Source: Rhizobium rhododendri
Lineage (GTDB): Bacteria > Pseudomonadota > Alphaproteobacteria > Rhizobiales > Rhizobiaceae
DNA: 64,000 nucleotides
NCBI RefSeq assembly: GCF_007000325.2
Contig: NZ_CP117270.1
Location: 62,001-126,000 of the forward strand
Direction: 5' to 3'
Under the pieces are notes generated by a model, which saw nothing but the letters and a program-made list of their open reading frames with translations, searched no databases and was not told where the DNA came from. Shown here piece by piece: positions 28,373 to 37,120 of the stretch (position 1 is its first letter; every line of letters starts with the position of its first letter). The position numbers and the translations under genes were made by a program.

Positions 28373-29278
28373 TTATTTCTTGCTCGGCCTGACGGCGCTG
28401 CGCAACTCGATGAGGCGATCAAGCGATTGCAGTGTCCTGTCGCGCGCAACTGTGGCCAGCGCCAGCATCAGCGCTTCGATGCAAACCATGGTGGAGCCGT
28501 GCAGAGCGACGTGTTCCGTCTTCGCCCGGGGAATGACGATCGATGCGTCCGCATACCGGCGCAACACGGTGTCGGGCTGTCCTACCAGCATGACGATGGG
28601 GATGCCGAGACGCTTGGCTTCGCCGATCGTGGCCATGGCCTCGCGATGTGGTCGGCCATATGCCATCATAATGAGCGCGTCACCGCTTTCCATCGACAGC
28701 AACTGCTCGGCAAGAGCGATCCCTGTAGCGTTCAGCGTATAGGACCGGTAGCCGTTTCTCTGGAAAAGACGGGAAGCGTAGCTTGCGATGATGCCGGAAG
28801 CGCCTATCCCGAAGACCCCGATGGATCGTGCCTCGAGAAGCAGGGGCACCGCCAATTTCAGGGCGTCGCGACTGGAAGGTTCCGCTAGTGCCGCCATCGC
28901 CTTTCGATGATCGTCGATGACAAAATCGATCGCGGCATCCGCGCCGCTGTCGAGTGCCTCCGTCGTCGCGGCCATCTTTTCGGAAGGCGAGTCCGTTTCG
29001 CCGATATGAGCCTCGAGCGTATCCTTGAGGTCGATGAGGCCTTCGAAGCCGAGCGCCTGAATCGCGCGAATGACGGTTGCATCCGAGGTCACGGTGTCAG
29101 CGGCAATTTCGAGCGCAGATTTTCCAAGGACCGCATGCCGGTGCTGATCGATGTAGTCCACAACGCTGATCAGGCTTGGCGAAAGAGACCCCCGGCGGCT
29201 CTTCAGTCTCTCGCCAAAGCGATCGATGCGTCGGGGCCGCCGTGTCCCGCCAGGCGCGCCATCTGGTTCTTTTGGCAT
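28373..29278 (-). CDS. RpiR/MurR-family transcriptional regulator
   Basis: A 301-residue regulator with an N-terminal helix-turn-helix (SALEIAADTVTSDATVIRAIQALGF, about residues 54-78) and a C-terminal SIS sugar-phosphate domain (SIGVFGIGASGIIASYASRLFQRNG, about 150-175). It is convergent with thiD and upstream of, but not obviously cotranscribed with, the ferric uptake genes (51 nt separate its start from the stop of the binding-protein gene). RpiR proteins normally sense phosphosugars. No sugar gene adjoins it, so its target is unknown. Confidence 0.85.
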   Translation of the reverse strand: MPKEPDGAPGGTRRPRRIDRFGERLKSRRGSLSPSLISVVDYIDQHRHAVLGKSALEIAADTVTSDATVIRAIQALGFEGLIDLKDTLEAHIGETDSPSEKMAATTEALDSGADAAIDFVIDDHRKAMAALAEPSSRDALKLAVPLLLEARSIGVFGIGASGIIASYASRLFQRNGYRSYTLNATGIALAEQLLSMESGDALIMMAYGRPHREAMATIGEAKRLGIPIVMLVGQPDTVLRRYADASIVIPRAKTEHVALHGSTMVCIEALMLALATVARDRTLQSLDRLIELRSAVRPSKK

Positions 29279-29329
29279 CGTCTATTCCCAAAGTTTTAAG
29301 GCCAAAGCGTCGTCTTGCCCCACACGGTT

Positions 29330-30298
29330 CTATTTCGACGGCATCGGTGGCTGCCGGCCTGAAATTTGAGACTGGACGACGGAGACCATCAGCGAAAGTG
29401 CCGCGTATGAATTGGAGATCGCTTCCTCCCTGGGCAGGACAATATAACGGCCTTCGCGGCAGGCTGCGAGGAAGCGGCAATAGTCCGGCAGTATCTTGTT
29501 CATGGCAGCGATCTCGTCTGCAGGCGTGCCGCCGATATCCGACCGATATGTATCGAAGATATAGTCGGCATCGAGCTCCGGCAGTCGTTCGGCACTGACT
29601 TCCACGCGGCCGCCCTCCGGAATGCTGTCGATGATCTCGGGGAACCTGAAACCGGCATCTCGAAGGACACGACCAAGCGAACGATAGGTGTGGTAGATGC
29701 TCACCTTGCCATTCTGCGCCTGCATTACGGAGACGGTGACCTTGGAGGTATCCACCAGCTTTTTCAGTTGCTCTATCTGGACCTTGTAGCGCCGGTCGAG
29801 CACCGCAAGGCGGCCTTGAGTTCCCGTCAGGTCGGCAAGTTTCTCGTATATGTGCGGCGCCCCGCCCGAGGTATCGTCGATGACGACTGTCGGGGCTATT
29901 TTAGCGAGTTGTTCGACGGGCGTCGTGCGCCCCGGTTCGGTGATGATAAGGTCTGGTCCTGCCGCGACCACAGCCTCCATGTCGGCGGTGACAGCGCCAA
30001 TGTACTGAATGCCGGAATTGTCGAAATCCACACCTGTCAGGATCGGGCTCGAGCGCAGATATGGCTTGCCGTCGACGCCGGCGCGGCCATGGCTGGCGAC
30101 AGGGGGTGCGCCGAGTTCAATCAGCGGTATGGTGATATCGAGGTCGTGCATCGAGACGATCCGAAGCGGGCGCTTCGGCACTTCGACGACCCTGCCGGCG
30201 TCGTCGGTAAAGGAGCGCATCTCTGCCGCGTGGGCTGCAGTAAACGAGGCCATCGACAGAGCGATGATGGCGGCGGCAAATGCGGTAGATCTTTTCAT
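29330..30298 (-). CDS. Ferric-siderophore ABC transporter substrate-binding protein
   Basis: A 322-residue class III periplasmic binding protein of the FecB/FepB type. The signal peptide MKRSTAFAAAIIALSMASF ends at an AHA-A cleavage region near residue 25. SFTDDAGRVVEVPKRPLRIV and the later DLIITEPGR are standard for iron-siderophore binders. It lies 9 nt downstream of the second permease gene in a four-gene operon (ATPase, permease, permease, binding protein). It would deliver a ferric chelate to the inner-membrane permease. Confidence 0.9.
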   Translation of the reverse strand: MKRSTAFAAAIIALSMASFTAAHAAEMRSFTDDAGRVVEVPKRPLRIVSMHDLDITIPLIELGAPPVASHGRAGVDGKPYLRSSPILTGVDFDNSGIQYIGAVTADMEAVVAAGPDLIITEPGRTTPVEQLAKIAPTVVIDDTSGGAPHIYEKLADLTGTQGRLAVLDRRYKVQIEQLKKLVDTSKVTVSVMQAQNGKVSIYHTYRSLGRVLRDAGFRFPEIIDSIPEGGRVEVSAERLPELDADYIFDTYRSDIGGTPADEIAAMNKILPDYCRFLAACREGRYIVLPREEAISNSYAALSLMVSVVQSQISGRQPPMPSK

Positions 30299-30307
30299 TC
30301 TGTCATC

Positions 30308-31360
30308 CTAAAGCTGATCGCGGCGTTTCCAGAGAAGCGTCAAGAGAACGGGGACGCCGACGATCGACATGACGATGCCGGCCGGCAACTGGTGTGGAGC
30401 AAATGCGGCGCGCCCGATCGTGTCTGCGGCCAGAACCAGTGCCGCGCCACAGAGCGCGCTTGCGCCCAGCAACGCGCCCTGGCTGCCACGAACCGAAAGC
30501 CGGGCGAGGTGGGGGGCGATCAAACCCACGAAGCCAAGACTTCCAACCAGCGCAACGCAGGCAGACGTCAGCAGCACAGGTGCCGTGAATCTTATTATTG
30601 CGAGTGTTTTCAGCGACACGCCGAGGCCCGCTGCTGCCTGAGGGCCGAGCATCGCGGCATCGGCTGCGCCTGCAGTCAGGAAGAGCAGGCACGCACCCAT
30701 GAACATCGCGGCAAAGGCGATCGGCACAGCTTCCCATGAAGCGCCGTTCAGGCTTCCGGCAAGCCATACCAGGGCCGCCTGGACATCGCGGATATCGGCA
30801 GTCGTGACGATGACGGAGACGACTGCGGCTGCAAGCCAGGACGTGCCGATGCCGACCATCACGAAGCGCATGCGGGTCACGCCGCGGGCGATGAGAACAA
30901 CAATGAGCGCAATGGCAAGCCCGCCCGCCATGCCGGCAGCAGTCCGCCCGTAAAGCCCGGCAAAAGGGGCGTAAAGCGAAAAGACGATCGCTGCGGCGCT
31001 GGCACCTTCCTTGACGCCAAGCAGGCTCGGATCAGCAAGTCCGTTGCGCGTCAGCGTCTGCATTGCCGTGCCGGCAAGCCCGAGCATGGCGCCGACCATA
31101 AGTGCCAGGAAGACACGTGGCAGGCGCAGATCCCACAAGATGCGCATGGTCTGATTGCTGAGGCGCCCCGGATCCACGACGAGATTGAAGGCATCCCTGA
31201 GGTTTATCGGTTGGCTTCCGGCGAGGATGGCAAACAGGGTCAGGCAAAGTGTGCCGAATGCCAGGCCCAGAATAGTGATCGAGGTGGCCACATGAATGCG
31301 TCTCGAGAAAAACGGACCGCTGACGACTAGGTGCGGCTTCGGAGTGTCGTAACCGGTCAT
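30308..31360 (-). CDS. Ferric-siderophore ABC transporter permease (FecD/FepG-like)
   Basis: A 350-residue membrane protein with about nine to ten helices, of the BtuC/FecCD family. NPLAD-type ARNGLADPSLLGVKEGASAAA, and GLIAPHLARLSVRG near the C-terminus (the ATPase-coupling loop), are visible. The start at 31360 overlaps the stop of the upstream permease (ATGA); an upstream extension to 31543 in the same frame is a shadow of the other permease gene. The two FecCD-type genes presumably form a heterodimeric channel. Confidence 0.9.
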   Translation of the reverse strand: MTGYDTPKPHLVVSGPFFSRRIHVATSITILGLAFGTLCLTLFAILAGSQPINLRDAFNLVVDPGRLSNQTMRILWDLRLPRVFLALMVGAMLGLAGTAMQTLTRNGLADPSLLGVKEGASAAAIVFSLYAPFAGLYGRTAAGMAGGLAIALIVVLIARGVTRMRFVMVGIGTSWLAAAVVSVIVTTADIRDVQAALVWLAGSLNGASWEAVPIAFAAMFMGACLLFLTAGAADAAMLGPQAAAGLGVSLKTLAIIRFTAPVLLTSACVALVGSLGFVGLIAPHLARLSVRGSQGALLGASALCGAALVLAADTIGRAAFAPHQLPAGIVMSIVGVPVLLTLLWKRRDQL

Positions 31361-32388
31361 TTGAGAGCCCGCGAGGCGATGGCGACGAAGAGAGGCGCTC
31401 CCAGCATGGCGGTCATGATGCCGGTTGCCAACTCGTACGGCGTAAACAGCGTGCGTGCGCCTATGTCGGCGGCGACGAGCAAGGCGGCACCCAGGAGTGC
31501 GGCAAGCGGCAGGGCGATGCGGGCATCTCCGCCGGCAGACCATCGTGCGATTGCAGGCACGATCAGGCCGACAAACCCGATCGGTCCTGCGATGGAGACA
31601 GCAGTTCCCGCGAGAATTGCCGTTGCGCAGAGGCCAACGAACCGCGTTGTCCAGATCGGAACGCCGAGCGCCGTCGCCACGGTATCGCCGAGTGCCAGCG
31701 CGTTGAGTCGTGGGCCAATGAAAAACGCAAGCAGGAGGCCAACAGCTATCGGCCCGAGCGCTGCGGCAATAGTGCCGTAGCTGACGCCGGCCAGATCGCC
31801 CGCGAGCCAGAAGCGCAAGGATTGCAGCGTCTCCTCGTCGAAAAGCAGTATGGCCGAGGTGATGGACGAGGCCAGCGAAGACAGCGCGATGCCGCAGAAG
31901 GTAACCTTGAGCATCGTCGGGCCGGACCGACCAGCGGAAGACACTGCCAGCACAAGAATAAACAGGGTGGCTGCGCCAACGGACGCGATCAGTGGGCGAC
32001 TGAGACCACCAGACAGGAAAGGCACGCTGCTTGTCGCCGTGACCGCCAATGCGGCACCGGCATTGAGGCCGAGAATATGAGGCTCGCCCAGCGGATTGTG
32101 CAGCAGCCCCTGCAGGAGAAGCCCGGAGACGCCGAGTGCCGCACCGACGAGGAGGGCGGCTGCCAGGCGCGCAAATCGCAACTTGACCAGCAGTTGATGA
32201 TCGAAATTAGCGGGATCGAAATGGAAGACCGCTTGAAAAAGGGTCAGCGGTGAAACCGCTCTGGCACCGATGCTGATATGGATGCAGGCCAGTGTGAGGA
32301 TCGCCAGGAGAAGCGCGCCCGTTACAAGGCCAACGCGAATCCCGCTCGAGGGCTGGCGCCTGGTATCCGAGGACATGACATAATTCAC
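31357..32388 (-). CDS. Ferric-siderophore ABC transporter permease (FecC/FepD-like)
   Basis: A 343-residue FecCD-family permease. GLLLQGLLHNPLGEPHILGLNAGAAL is the family landmark and GPIGFVGLIVPAIARW is the C-terminal coupling loop. A GTG start at 32388 overlaps the ATPase stop (GTGA); an ATG four codons later is the alternative. It pairs with the downstream permease. Confidence 0.9.
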   Translation of the reverse strand: MNYVMSSDTRRQPSSGIRVGLVTGALLLAILTLACIHISIGARAVSPLTLFQAVFHFDPANFDHQLLVKLRFARLAAALLVGAALGVSGLLLQGLLHNPLGEPHILGLNAGAALAVTATSSVPFLSGGLSRPLIASVGAATLFILVLAVSSAGRSGPTMLKVTFCGIALSSLASSITSAILLFDEETLQSLRFWLAGDLAGVSYGTIAAALGPIAVGLLLAFFIGPRLNALALGDTVATALGVPIWTTRFVGLCATAILAGTAVSIAGPIGFVGLIVPAIARWSAGGDARIALPLAALLGAALLVAADIGARTLFTPYELATGIMTAMLGAPLFVAIASRALK

Positions 32389-33221
32389 GTGATCGGCCCC
32401 GCGCCATGGGCAGGAACGAAAACCGGTTTGTCAGTCTGCGGATGGGTTAGTCGAATGACCTGCACGCTGAAGACGTCCTCTATGAGTTCGGCGGTGCAGG
32501 TGCCCGGCTCCTCCGCAATGTGCCGAATGGACCCGTTTTTCAGGAAGACGACGCAATCGGCATACTGGACGGCGAAATTCAGGTCGTGCAGCACGACGAC
32601 GATCGTCCGGTCGTGATCCCGGGCCAGATCCCTCAGCAGTTCCATGACCTCCACCTGATAGTGGAGGTCCAGATAGGTCGTCGGTTCATCCAGCAGGATA
32701 ACCGGGGTTTGCTGCGCGAGAGCCATGGCGATCCAGCACCGCTGCCGCTGACCGCCGGAAAGACTGTCCACCGGCCGGTGGAGGAGATCGGAAAGGTCTG
32801 TAACCTCGAGTGCTTGCCTGACCGCTTGCTCGTCCTTGTCGGTCCACTGTTTCAGGAAACCCTGGTGCGGATGGCGGCCGCGCGACACGAGGTCATAGAC
32901 CGTCAAACCTTCCGGAACCACGGGGCTTTGCGGCAGAAGGCCCAGCTTCCTCGCCACCGACCGCGTCGGCAAAACGTGAATGTCGTGTCCTTCCAGAAGC
33001 ACATTGCCAGCGCTGGGCTTCATCAGGCGGGCGATGGTCGCCAGCATCGTCGATTTGCCACAGCCATTGGGGCCAACCAGCGCGGTCAACTTGCCTGCAC
33101 CGATGTCGAGCGATATTCCGGATAAGACTGTCTGCCGTCCGTAGCCGGCAGAGACGTCGCGTGCGGAGAGGGGATGCCCTCGCTCGGCTCCTCGAGCTTT
33201 CGAGTTCAATCTGTCCGTCAT
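32385..33221 (-). CDS. Ferric-siderophore ABC transporter ATP-binding protein
   Basis: A 278-residue ABC ATPase of the FecE/FhuC type. Walker A is GPNGCGKSTML (about residues 51-61), the signature is SLSGGQRQRCW, Walker B is VILLDEPTTYLD and the switch His is in VVLHDLN. It is the first gene of the minus-strand operon, and an RirA-type box lies about 70 nt upstream of it. Confidence 0.93.
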   Translation of the reverse strand: MTDRLNSKARGAERGHPLSARDVSAGYGRQTVLSGISLDIGAGKLTALVGPNGCGKSTMLATIARLMKPSAGNVLLEGHDIHVLPTRSVARKLGLLPQSPVVPEGLTVYDLVSRGRHPHQGFLKQWTDKDEQAVRQALEVTDLSDLLHRPVDSLSGGQRQRCWIAMALAQQTPVILLDEPTTYLDLHYQVEVMELLRDLARDHDRTIVVVLHDLNFAVQYADCVVFLKNGSIRHIAEEPGTCTAELIEDVFSVQVIRLTHPQTDKPVFVPAHGAGPIT

Positions 33222-33291
33222 GCCCGCGGCAGTCCTGTTTTAAAAATCCGACCTCTCCTACCGTCTGGAAACCGCACGAGAAAGAGAATTC

Positions 33292-33308
33292 TTGAGTGTA
33301 GTAGTCAA
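33292..33308 (-). promoter_or_regulatory. RirA-type iron-responsive (IRO) box before the ABC operon
   Basis: TTGA-N9-TCAA, a good match to the rhizobial IRO consensus TGA-N9-TCA bound by the Rrf2 regulator RirA under iron-replete conditions. Its reverse complement begins TTGACTACTACA, the same 12 bases as the box at 33512. It lies about 70 nt upstream of the ATPase gene on the minus strand. Confidence 0.75.
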
Positions 33309-33511
33309 TTTTAAATTCGAAAAGATGCGATTGCCGTTGTTGGTTGTGCCTGCGTGACAGCCATATCGCGGCTCACCTCTCCCGTAGGCGCACGCTCAAC
33401 ACATTGCTTCTATTTATATATTAGGGGTATCTCAGGGTCGAGAGCTTGACGGCAACGGGAACGCAGGCGAGCACGCCGGGCATAAAATTGCGGATATTCC
33501 ACCAATTAAAG

Positions 33512-33528
33512 TTGACTACTACATTCAT
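33512..33528 (+). promoter_or_regulatory. RirA-type iron-responsive (IRO) box before the TonB receptor gene
   Basis: TTGACTACTACATTCAT contains TGA (33513-33515), nine bases and TCA (33525-33527). It repeats, in opposite orientation, the box at 33292-33308 and lies about 80 nt before the receptor ATG. The paired boxes indicate coordinated iron repression of both divergent transcripts. Confidence 0.75.
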
Positions 33529-33609
33529 GAAATCATACCTGCCATCGGCTCGCAGGCGGGCAAGGGGTAATTTCTGACGAAGATATCCGCAAGGATATGG
33601 GGGTACGAC

Positions 33610-35814
33610 ATGATTGAACGGCGAGCCGCAGGGCGCTACGGTCCCAATATCCTGAGGGCTACTGCCTTGGCGCTGGCTGCCTGCGCCGCCTATCCGGCAT
33701 TCGGCGAAGACGCTCAACCGGCTGCAACGGCGGCGACCGATGTGTTTCCCAAGGAAAGCCGGATAAAGGACGACACCGTGCTGAAGCCGATCGTCGTCGG
33801 TAAAGGCAGCAATGCCGCGACGCAGGGCTATCAACCGATCTCCACCGTAACCGCGACGCGTACGGATACACCTCTGCTCGATATCCCGCAGGCCGTGAAC
33901 GTTGTCAGCCAGGACGTCCTGAGAGACCAGAATGCGCGGTCGCTGGACGACGCACTTGCGAATATCAGCGGTGTTGCGCAGTCGAATACGCTTGGCGGCA
34001 CGCAAGAATCCATCATCCGGCGCGGTTTCGGGGACAACAGGGACGGTTCGATCCTCATCGATGGCATGAAAACCGCGATGTCTCGCAGCTTCAATGCGAC
34101 GACCGATCGTGTCGAAGTTCTGAAAGGCCCGGCGTCGACACTTTACGGCATCCTCGATCCCGGCGGCATGATCAACGTGGTGACGAAGAAGCCGGAGCAG
34201 ACTTTCAGCGGCAAGACCTATACCAGCGTTTCAAGCTTCGGCGGTGGATCTGCAGGGTTTGATTTCACAGGCCCGATCGAAGGTACAGATTTGAGCTATC
34301 GTGTCGTCGGAGACTACAAACACGTCGACTACTGGCGCAATTTCGGCGTCAACAAGGATTGGGTACTCTCGCCATCGCTGACATGGTCCGGTGAAGATAC
34401 CGAAGTGACGGTCTCCTACACGCATGAAGACTATAGTGTCCCCTTCGACCGCGGGACGATCTTTGATCTCGCCACCGGCCATGCCGTCGATGTCGACCCG
34501 AAGATCCGCTTCGACGAACCCTATAACATCAGCAAGGGGCAATCGAACCTTGCGTCTGTCCACGTCAAGCGCGACCTTGGCGACGACTGGAAGCTGACAT
34601 TCGATTACACCTACAGCATCAATACCTATTCGGATAACCAGGCACGCCTCATCTCCTATAACGCAGCGACGGGGATCCTGACGCGACGGGCGGATGCCAC
34701 GCAGGGCTCGACGATCTACAATCACGCCGTTCGCACCGATCTGTCCGGTGACGTCGATATTGCCGGTTTCCGAAATGAGCTGCTGTTCGGGACGTCCTAC
34801 GACTATGCGGATACGCTCCGGACCAAACTGATCCGCTGCGCCAATCGCACCGGGTTCAATATCAATAACCCGACTTACGGCACGCTACCGGAGTGCACCA
34901 CCGTATCGGCTGCCGACAGTGACCAGACAGAGCAGATCTCGACAGCTTCCTTCTACGCTCAGGACGCTTTGCATCTCAACGATCAATGGATACTGGTCGG
35001 CGGTTTTCGCTATCAATATTATGACCTGATGGCCGGCAAAGGGCGCCCTTTCAACGAGAATACCGACAGCTTTGGCACTGCTTTCGTCCCACGCGGTGGT
35101 ATTGTCTACAAAGTGACCCCGGACTTCTCGCTCTATGCGAACGCTGCCAAGACGTTCCGTCCGCAGTCTTCCATCGCCAGCTACTACGGCAATCTCGATC
35201 CTGAAGAAGGCGTGGCCTACGAGGTCGGTGCCAAATTCGACGTGCTTGACGGCATTACCGCGAACGTCGCGCTCTACACCAGCGACAAGAAGAATGTCGC
35301 TTATTCCAGCCTCGATCCGGTGACGGGCGATACGGTCGTGAAGACGGCAGGCCTCGTGCGGGCAAGCGGCATCGAAGCCGATATGGCGGGCGAAATCACC
35401 GATGAGATGAGTTTCATTGCAAGCTACGGCTACACGCACGCGCGGATCCTCGAGGACCCCGACTACGCCGGAAACGAGCCGGTCAATGTACCGCATCATA
35501 CAGGCTCGCTCTACCTCACCTACGATTTTGGCGAGATCGACAGCCGTGGTGATTCACTGAAGCTTGGAGGCGGTGTTCGTGCTGTTGGACGGCGTGCCGG
35601 GATCAACACGAACGCCTATTACCTGCCGGGCTATATGGTGGCTGACGCATTTGCAGCCTACACCTGGAAGAACGACCGCCCGTTGACGCTCCAGCTCAAC
35701 CTCAAGAATATATTCAACAAAACCTATTACACTTCATCGATCGGCACGACAGCATTGGGAAACCAGATCGGCGAGCCTTTCAGCGCGGTATTGTCGGCAA
35801 GCGTCCAGTTCTGA
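33610..35814 (+). CDS. TonB-dependent ferric-siderophore receptor
   Basis: A 734-residue outer-membrane receptor. An N-terminal signal sequence (hydrophobic ATALALAACAAYPAFG, cleavage near residue 32) is followed by a possible TonB box in DDTVLKPIVV, a plug domain (TPLLDIPQAVNVVSQDVLRD, then IRRGFGDNRDGSILIDGMK and EVLKGPASTLYG) and a 22-strand-type barrel ending in SVQF, with the usual C-terminal Phe. It resembles FhuA/FoxA/FpvA-type receptors for hydroxamate or mixed siderophores. The cognate siderophore cannot be assigned. No siderophore synthesis genes are in the window, so it likely uses external siderophores. Confidence 0.93.
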   Translation: MIERRAAGRYGPNILRATALALAACAAYPAFGEDAQPAATAATDVFPKESRIKDDTVLKPIVVGKGSNAATQGYQPISTVTATRTDTPLLDIPQAVNVVSQDVLRDQNARSLDDALANISGVAQSNTLGGTQESIIRRGFGDNRDGSILIDGMKTAMSRSFNATTDRVEVLKGPASTLYGILDPGGMINVVTKKPEQTFSGKTYTSVSSFGGGSAGFDFTGPIEGTDLSYRVVGDYKHVDYWRNFGVNKDWVLSPSLTWSGEDTEVTVSYTHEDYSVPFDRGTIFDLATGHAVDVDPKIRFDEPYNISKGQSNLASVHVKRDLGDDWKLTFDYTYSINTYSDNQARLISYNAATGILTRRADATQGSTIYNHAVRTDLSGDVDIAGFRNELLFGTSYDYADTLRTKLIRCANRTGFNINNPTYGTLPECTTVSAADSDQTEQISTASFYAQDALHLNDQWILVGGFRYQYYDLMAGKGRPFNENTDSFGTAFVPRGGIVYKVTPDFSLYANAAKTFRPQSSIASYYGNLDPEEGVAYEVGAKFDVLDGITANVALYTSDKKNVAYSSLDPVTGDTVVKTAGLVRASGIEADMAGEITDEMSFIASYGYTHARILEDPDYAGNEPVNVPHHTGSLYLTYDFGEIDSRGDSLKLGGGVRAVGRRAGINTNAYYLPGYMVADAFAAYTWKNDRPLTLQLNLKNIFNKTYYTSSIGTTALGNQIGEPFSAVLSASVQF

Positions 35815-35954
35815 CAGGTGGCTGAGATTGTCGCTTGTCAAAGGACTGTCGGGGCTGCTTTGATATGTTTCAGCCAGAACCGGCATCGTTACAATATAGA
35901 AGTTCCATAAGATTGATTACGCATTTTTGTGGTGTAGCCGGGTACATTCTATTT

Positions 35955-35970
35955 TCAAGTGCGACATGCC
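35955..35970 (+). repeat. Left terminal inverted repeat of the IS30 element
   Basis: TCAAGTGCGACATGCC; matches the reverse complement of 37027-37042 except at the centre (GA versus AT) and the outermost bases. Confidence 0.65.
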
Positions 35971-36005
35971 AATGATTTCAAGGGTTTCACTTTGGAGATT
36001 TTGGT

Positions 36006-37007
36006 ATGTCTCGATGCTACACGCAGATCACCCTCGCCGATCGCCGACGCCTGCATCACCTGGTGGCGTCAAGCGTTCCCATCAACGAGATGGCCCGTCA
36101 GCTCGGGCGTCATCGCTCGACCATATACCGCGAGATCAGGCGCAATACGTTTCACGATCGCGAACTGCCGGACTACGACGGCTACTACAGTACGGTTGCC
36201 GACGGTATTGCCAAGGAGCGGCGCCGCCGGTTGAGAAAGCTGCAGCGCCACCCGACTTTGCGCACAGAGATTGTCAGCCAGCTGGAGGCTCGCTGGTCGC
36301 CGGAACAAATTGCCGGACGCCTGCTGTCGGACGGCCTCAGTCTCATTCGCGTTTGTAAGGAGACGATCTATCGCTTCATCTACAGCAAAGAAGATTATGG
36401 GCTCGGTCTCTATCAATATCTACCAGAGGCACGCCGCAAACGTCGTCCTATGCGATCAAGAAAGCCACGCGACGGTGCGTTTCCGGCCACGCACCGCATA
36501 TCCCAACGACCTGATTTCGTTGGAGATAGATCACAGTTTGGGCATTGGGAGGGCGACCTGCTCATCTTCGAACGCCCACTCGGCCATGCGAATGTCACTA
36601 CTCTCGTGGAGCGCAGGAGCCGCTATACCGTTCTCATCAAGAACCCGAGCCGACACTCGCGCCCGATCATGGACAAGATCATCAGAGCGTTTTCGCCTTT
36701 ACCGGCATTCGCGCGTCAAAGCTTCACATTTGATCGTGGTACCGAGTTTGCCGGATTCAGGGCTTTGGAAGATGGGATCGGTGCGTGCAGTTGGTTTTGC
36801 GACCCAAGTGCACCTTGGCAAAAAGGCACAGTCGAGAACACCAATAAGCGCATTCGACGCTATCTGCCTGGTACCACAGATCTGGCAGAAGTTTCACAAC
36901 GCGACCTTCTCTACCTTGCACGCCATATCAACAATCAACCGCGCAAATGTCTCGGATACCGGACGCCGACCGAGGTGTTTATGGCGCATTTGCACGAAGA
37001 CAGGTGA
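36006..37007 (+). CDS. IS30-family transposase
   Basis: A 333-residue transposase. The N-terminal helix-turn-helix is LADRRRLHHLVASSVPINEM followed by ARQLGRHRSTIYREIRRN, typical of IS30. The DDE catalytic residues are seen in HWEGDLLIF, FDRGTEFAGF and KGTVENTNKRIRRYLP. No frameshift or stop is present, so the enzyme could be active. The ATG is preceded by GGAG about 11 nt upstream. Confidence 0.95.
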   Translation: MSRCYTQITLADRRRLHHLVASSVPINEMARQLGRHRSTIYREIRRNTFHDRELPDYDGYYSTVADGIAKERRRRLRKLQRHPTLRTEIVSQLEARWSPEQIAGRLLSDGLSLIRVCKETIYRFIYSKEDYGLGLYQYLPEARRKRRPMRSRKPRDGAFPATHRISQRPDFVGDRSQFGHWEGDLLIFERPLGHANVTTLVERRSRYTVLIKNPSRHSRPIMDKIIRAFSPLPAFARQSFTFDRGTEFAGFRALEDGIGACSWFCDPSAPWQKGTVENTNKRIRRYLPGTTDLAEVSQRDLLYLARHINNQPRKCLGYRTPTEVFMAHLHEDR

Positions 37008-37026
37008 TCCCCTATCCTGCAAAGCA

Positions 37027-37042
37027 GGCATGATGCACTTGG
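37027..37042 (-). repeat. Right terminal inverted repeat of the IS30 element
   Basis: Read on the minus strand this is CCAAGTGCATCATGCC, the partner of the left repeat at 35955-35970. It starts 20 nt after the transposase stop. Confidence 0.6.
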
Positions 37043-37074
37043 GTTAGCTTCTCCACCGGGTGGGTTCAAGGATG

Positions 37075-37088
37075 AAGTGCGACTTGCC
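37075..37088 (+). repeat. Extra copy of the IS30 end motif
   Basis: AAGTGCGACTTGCC is in direct orientation to the left IS end motif AAGTGCGACATGCC with one mismatch, 32 nt beyond the right repeat. IS30 elements are known to prefer targets that resemble their own ends, so this may be the attractor site or the stub of an older copy. Confidence 0.5.
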
Positions 37089-37120
37089 GCCGCCTCGCCC
37101 GTAAACCTTCAAATGCCCAT

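Larger units (their letters stand above)
35955..37042 (+). mobile_element. IS30-family insertion sequence, apparently intact
   Basis: An element of about 1.09 kb holding one transposase gene and bounded by imperfect inverted repeats: CAAGTGCGACATGCC at the left (35956-35970) and its counterpart on the opposite strand at the right (37027-37042, CAAGTGCATCATGCC). The size fits the IS30 family. Exact ends and the 2-3 bp target duplication cannot be fixed by eye. It lies between the siderophore receptor gene and the nucleotidyltransferase cluster. Confidence 0.8.
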
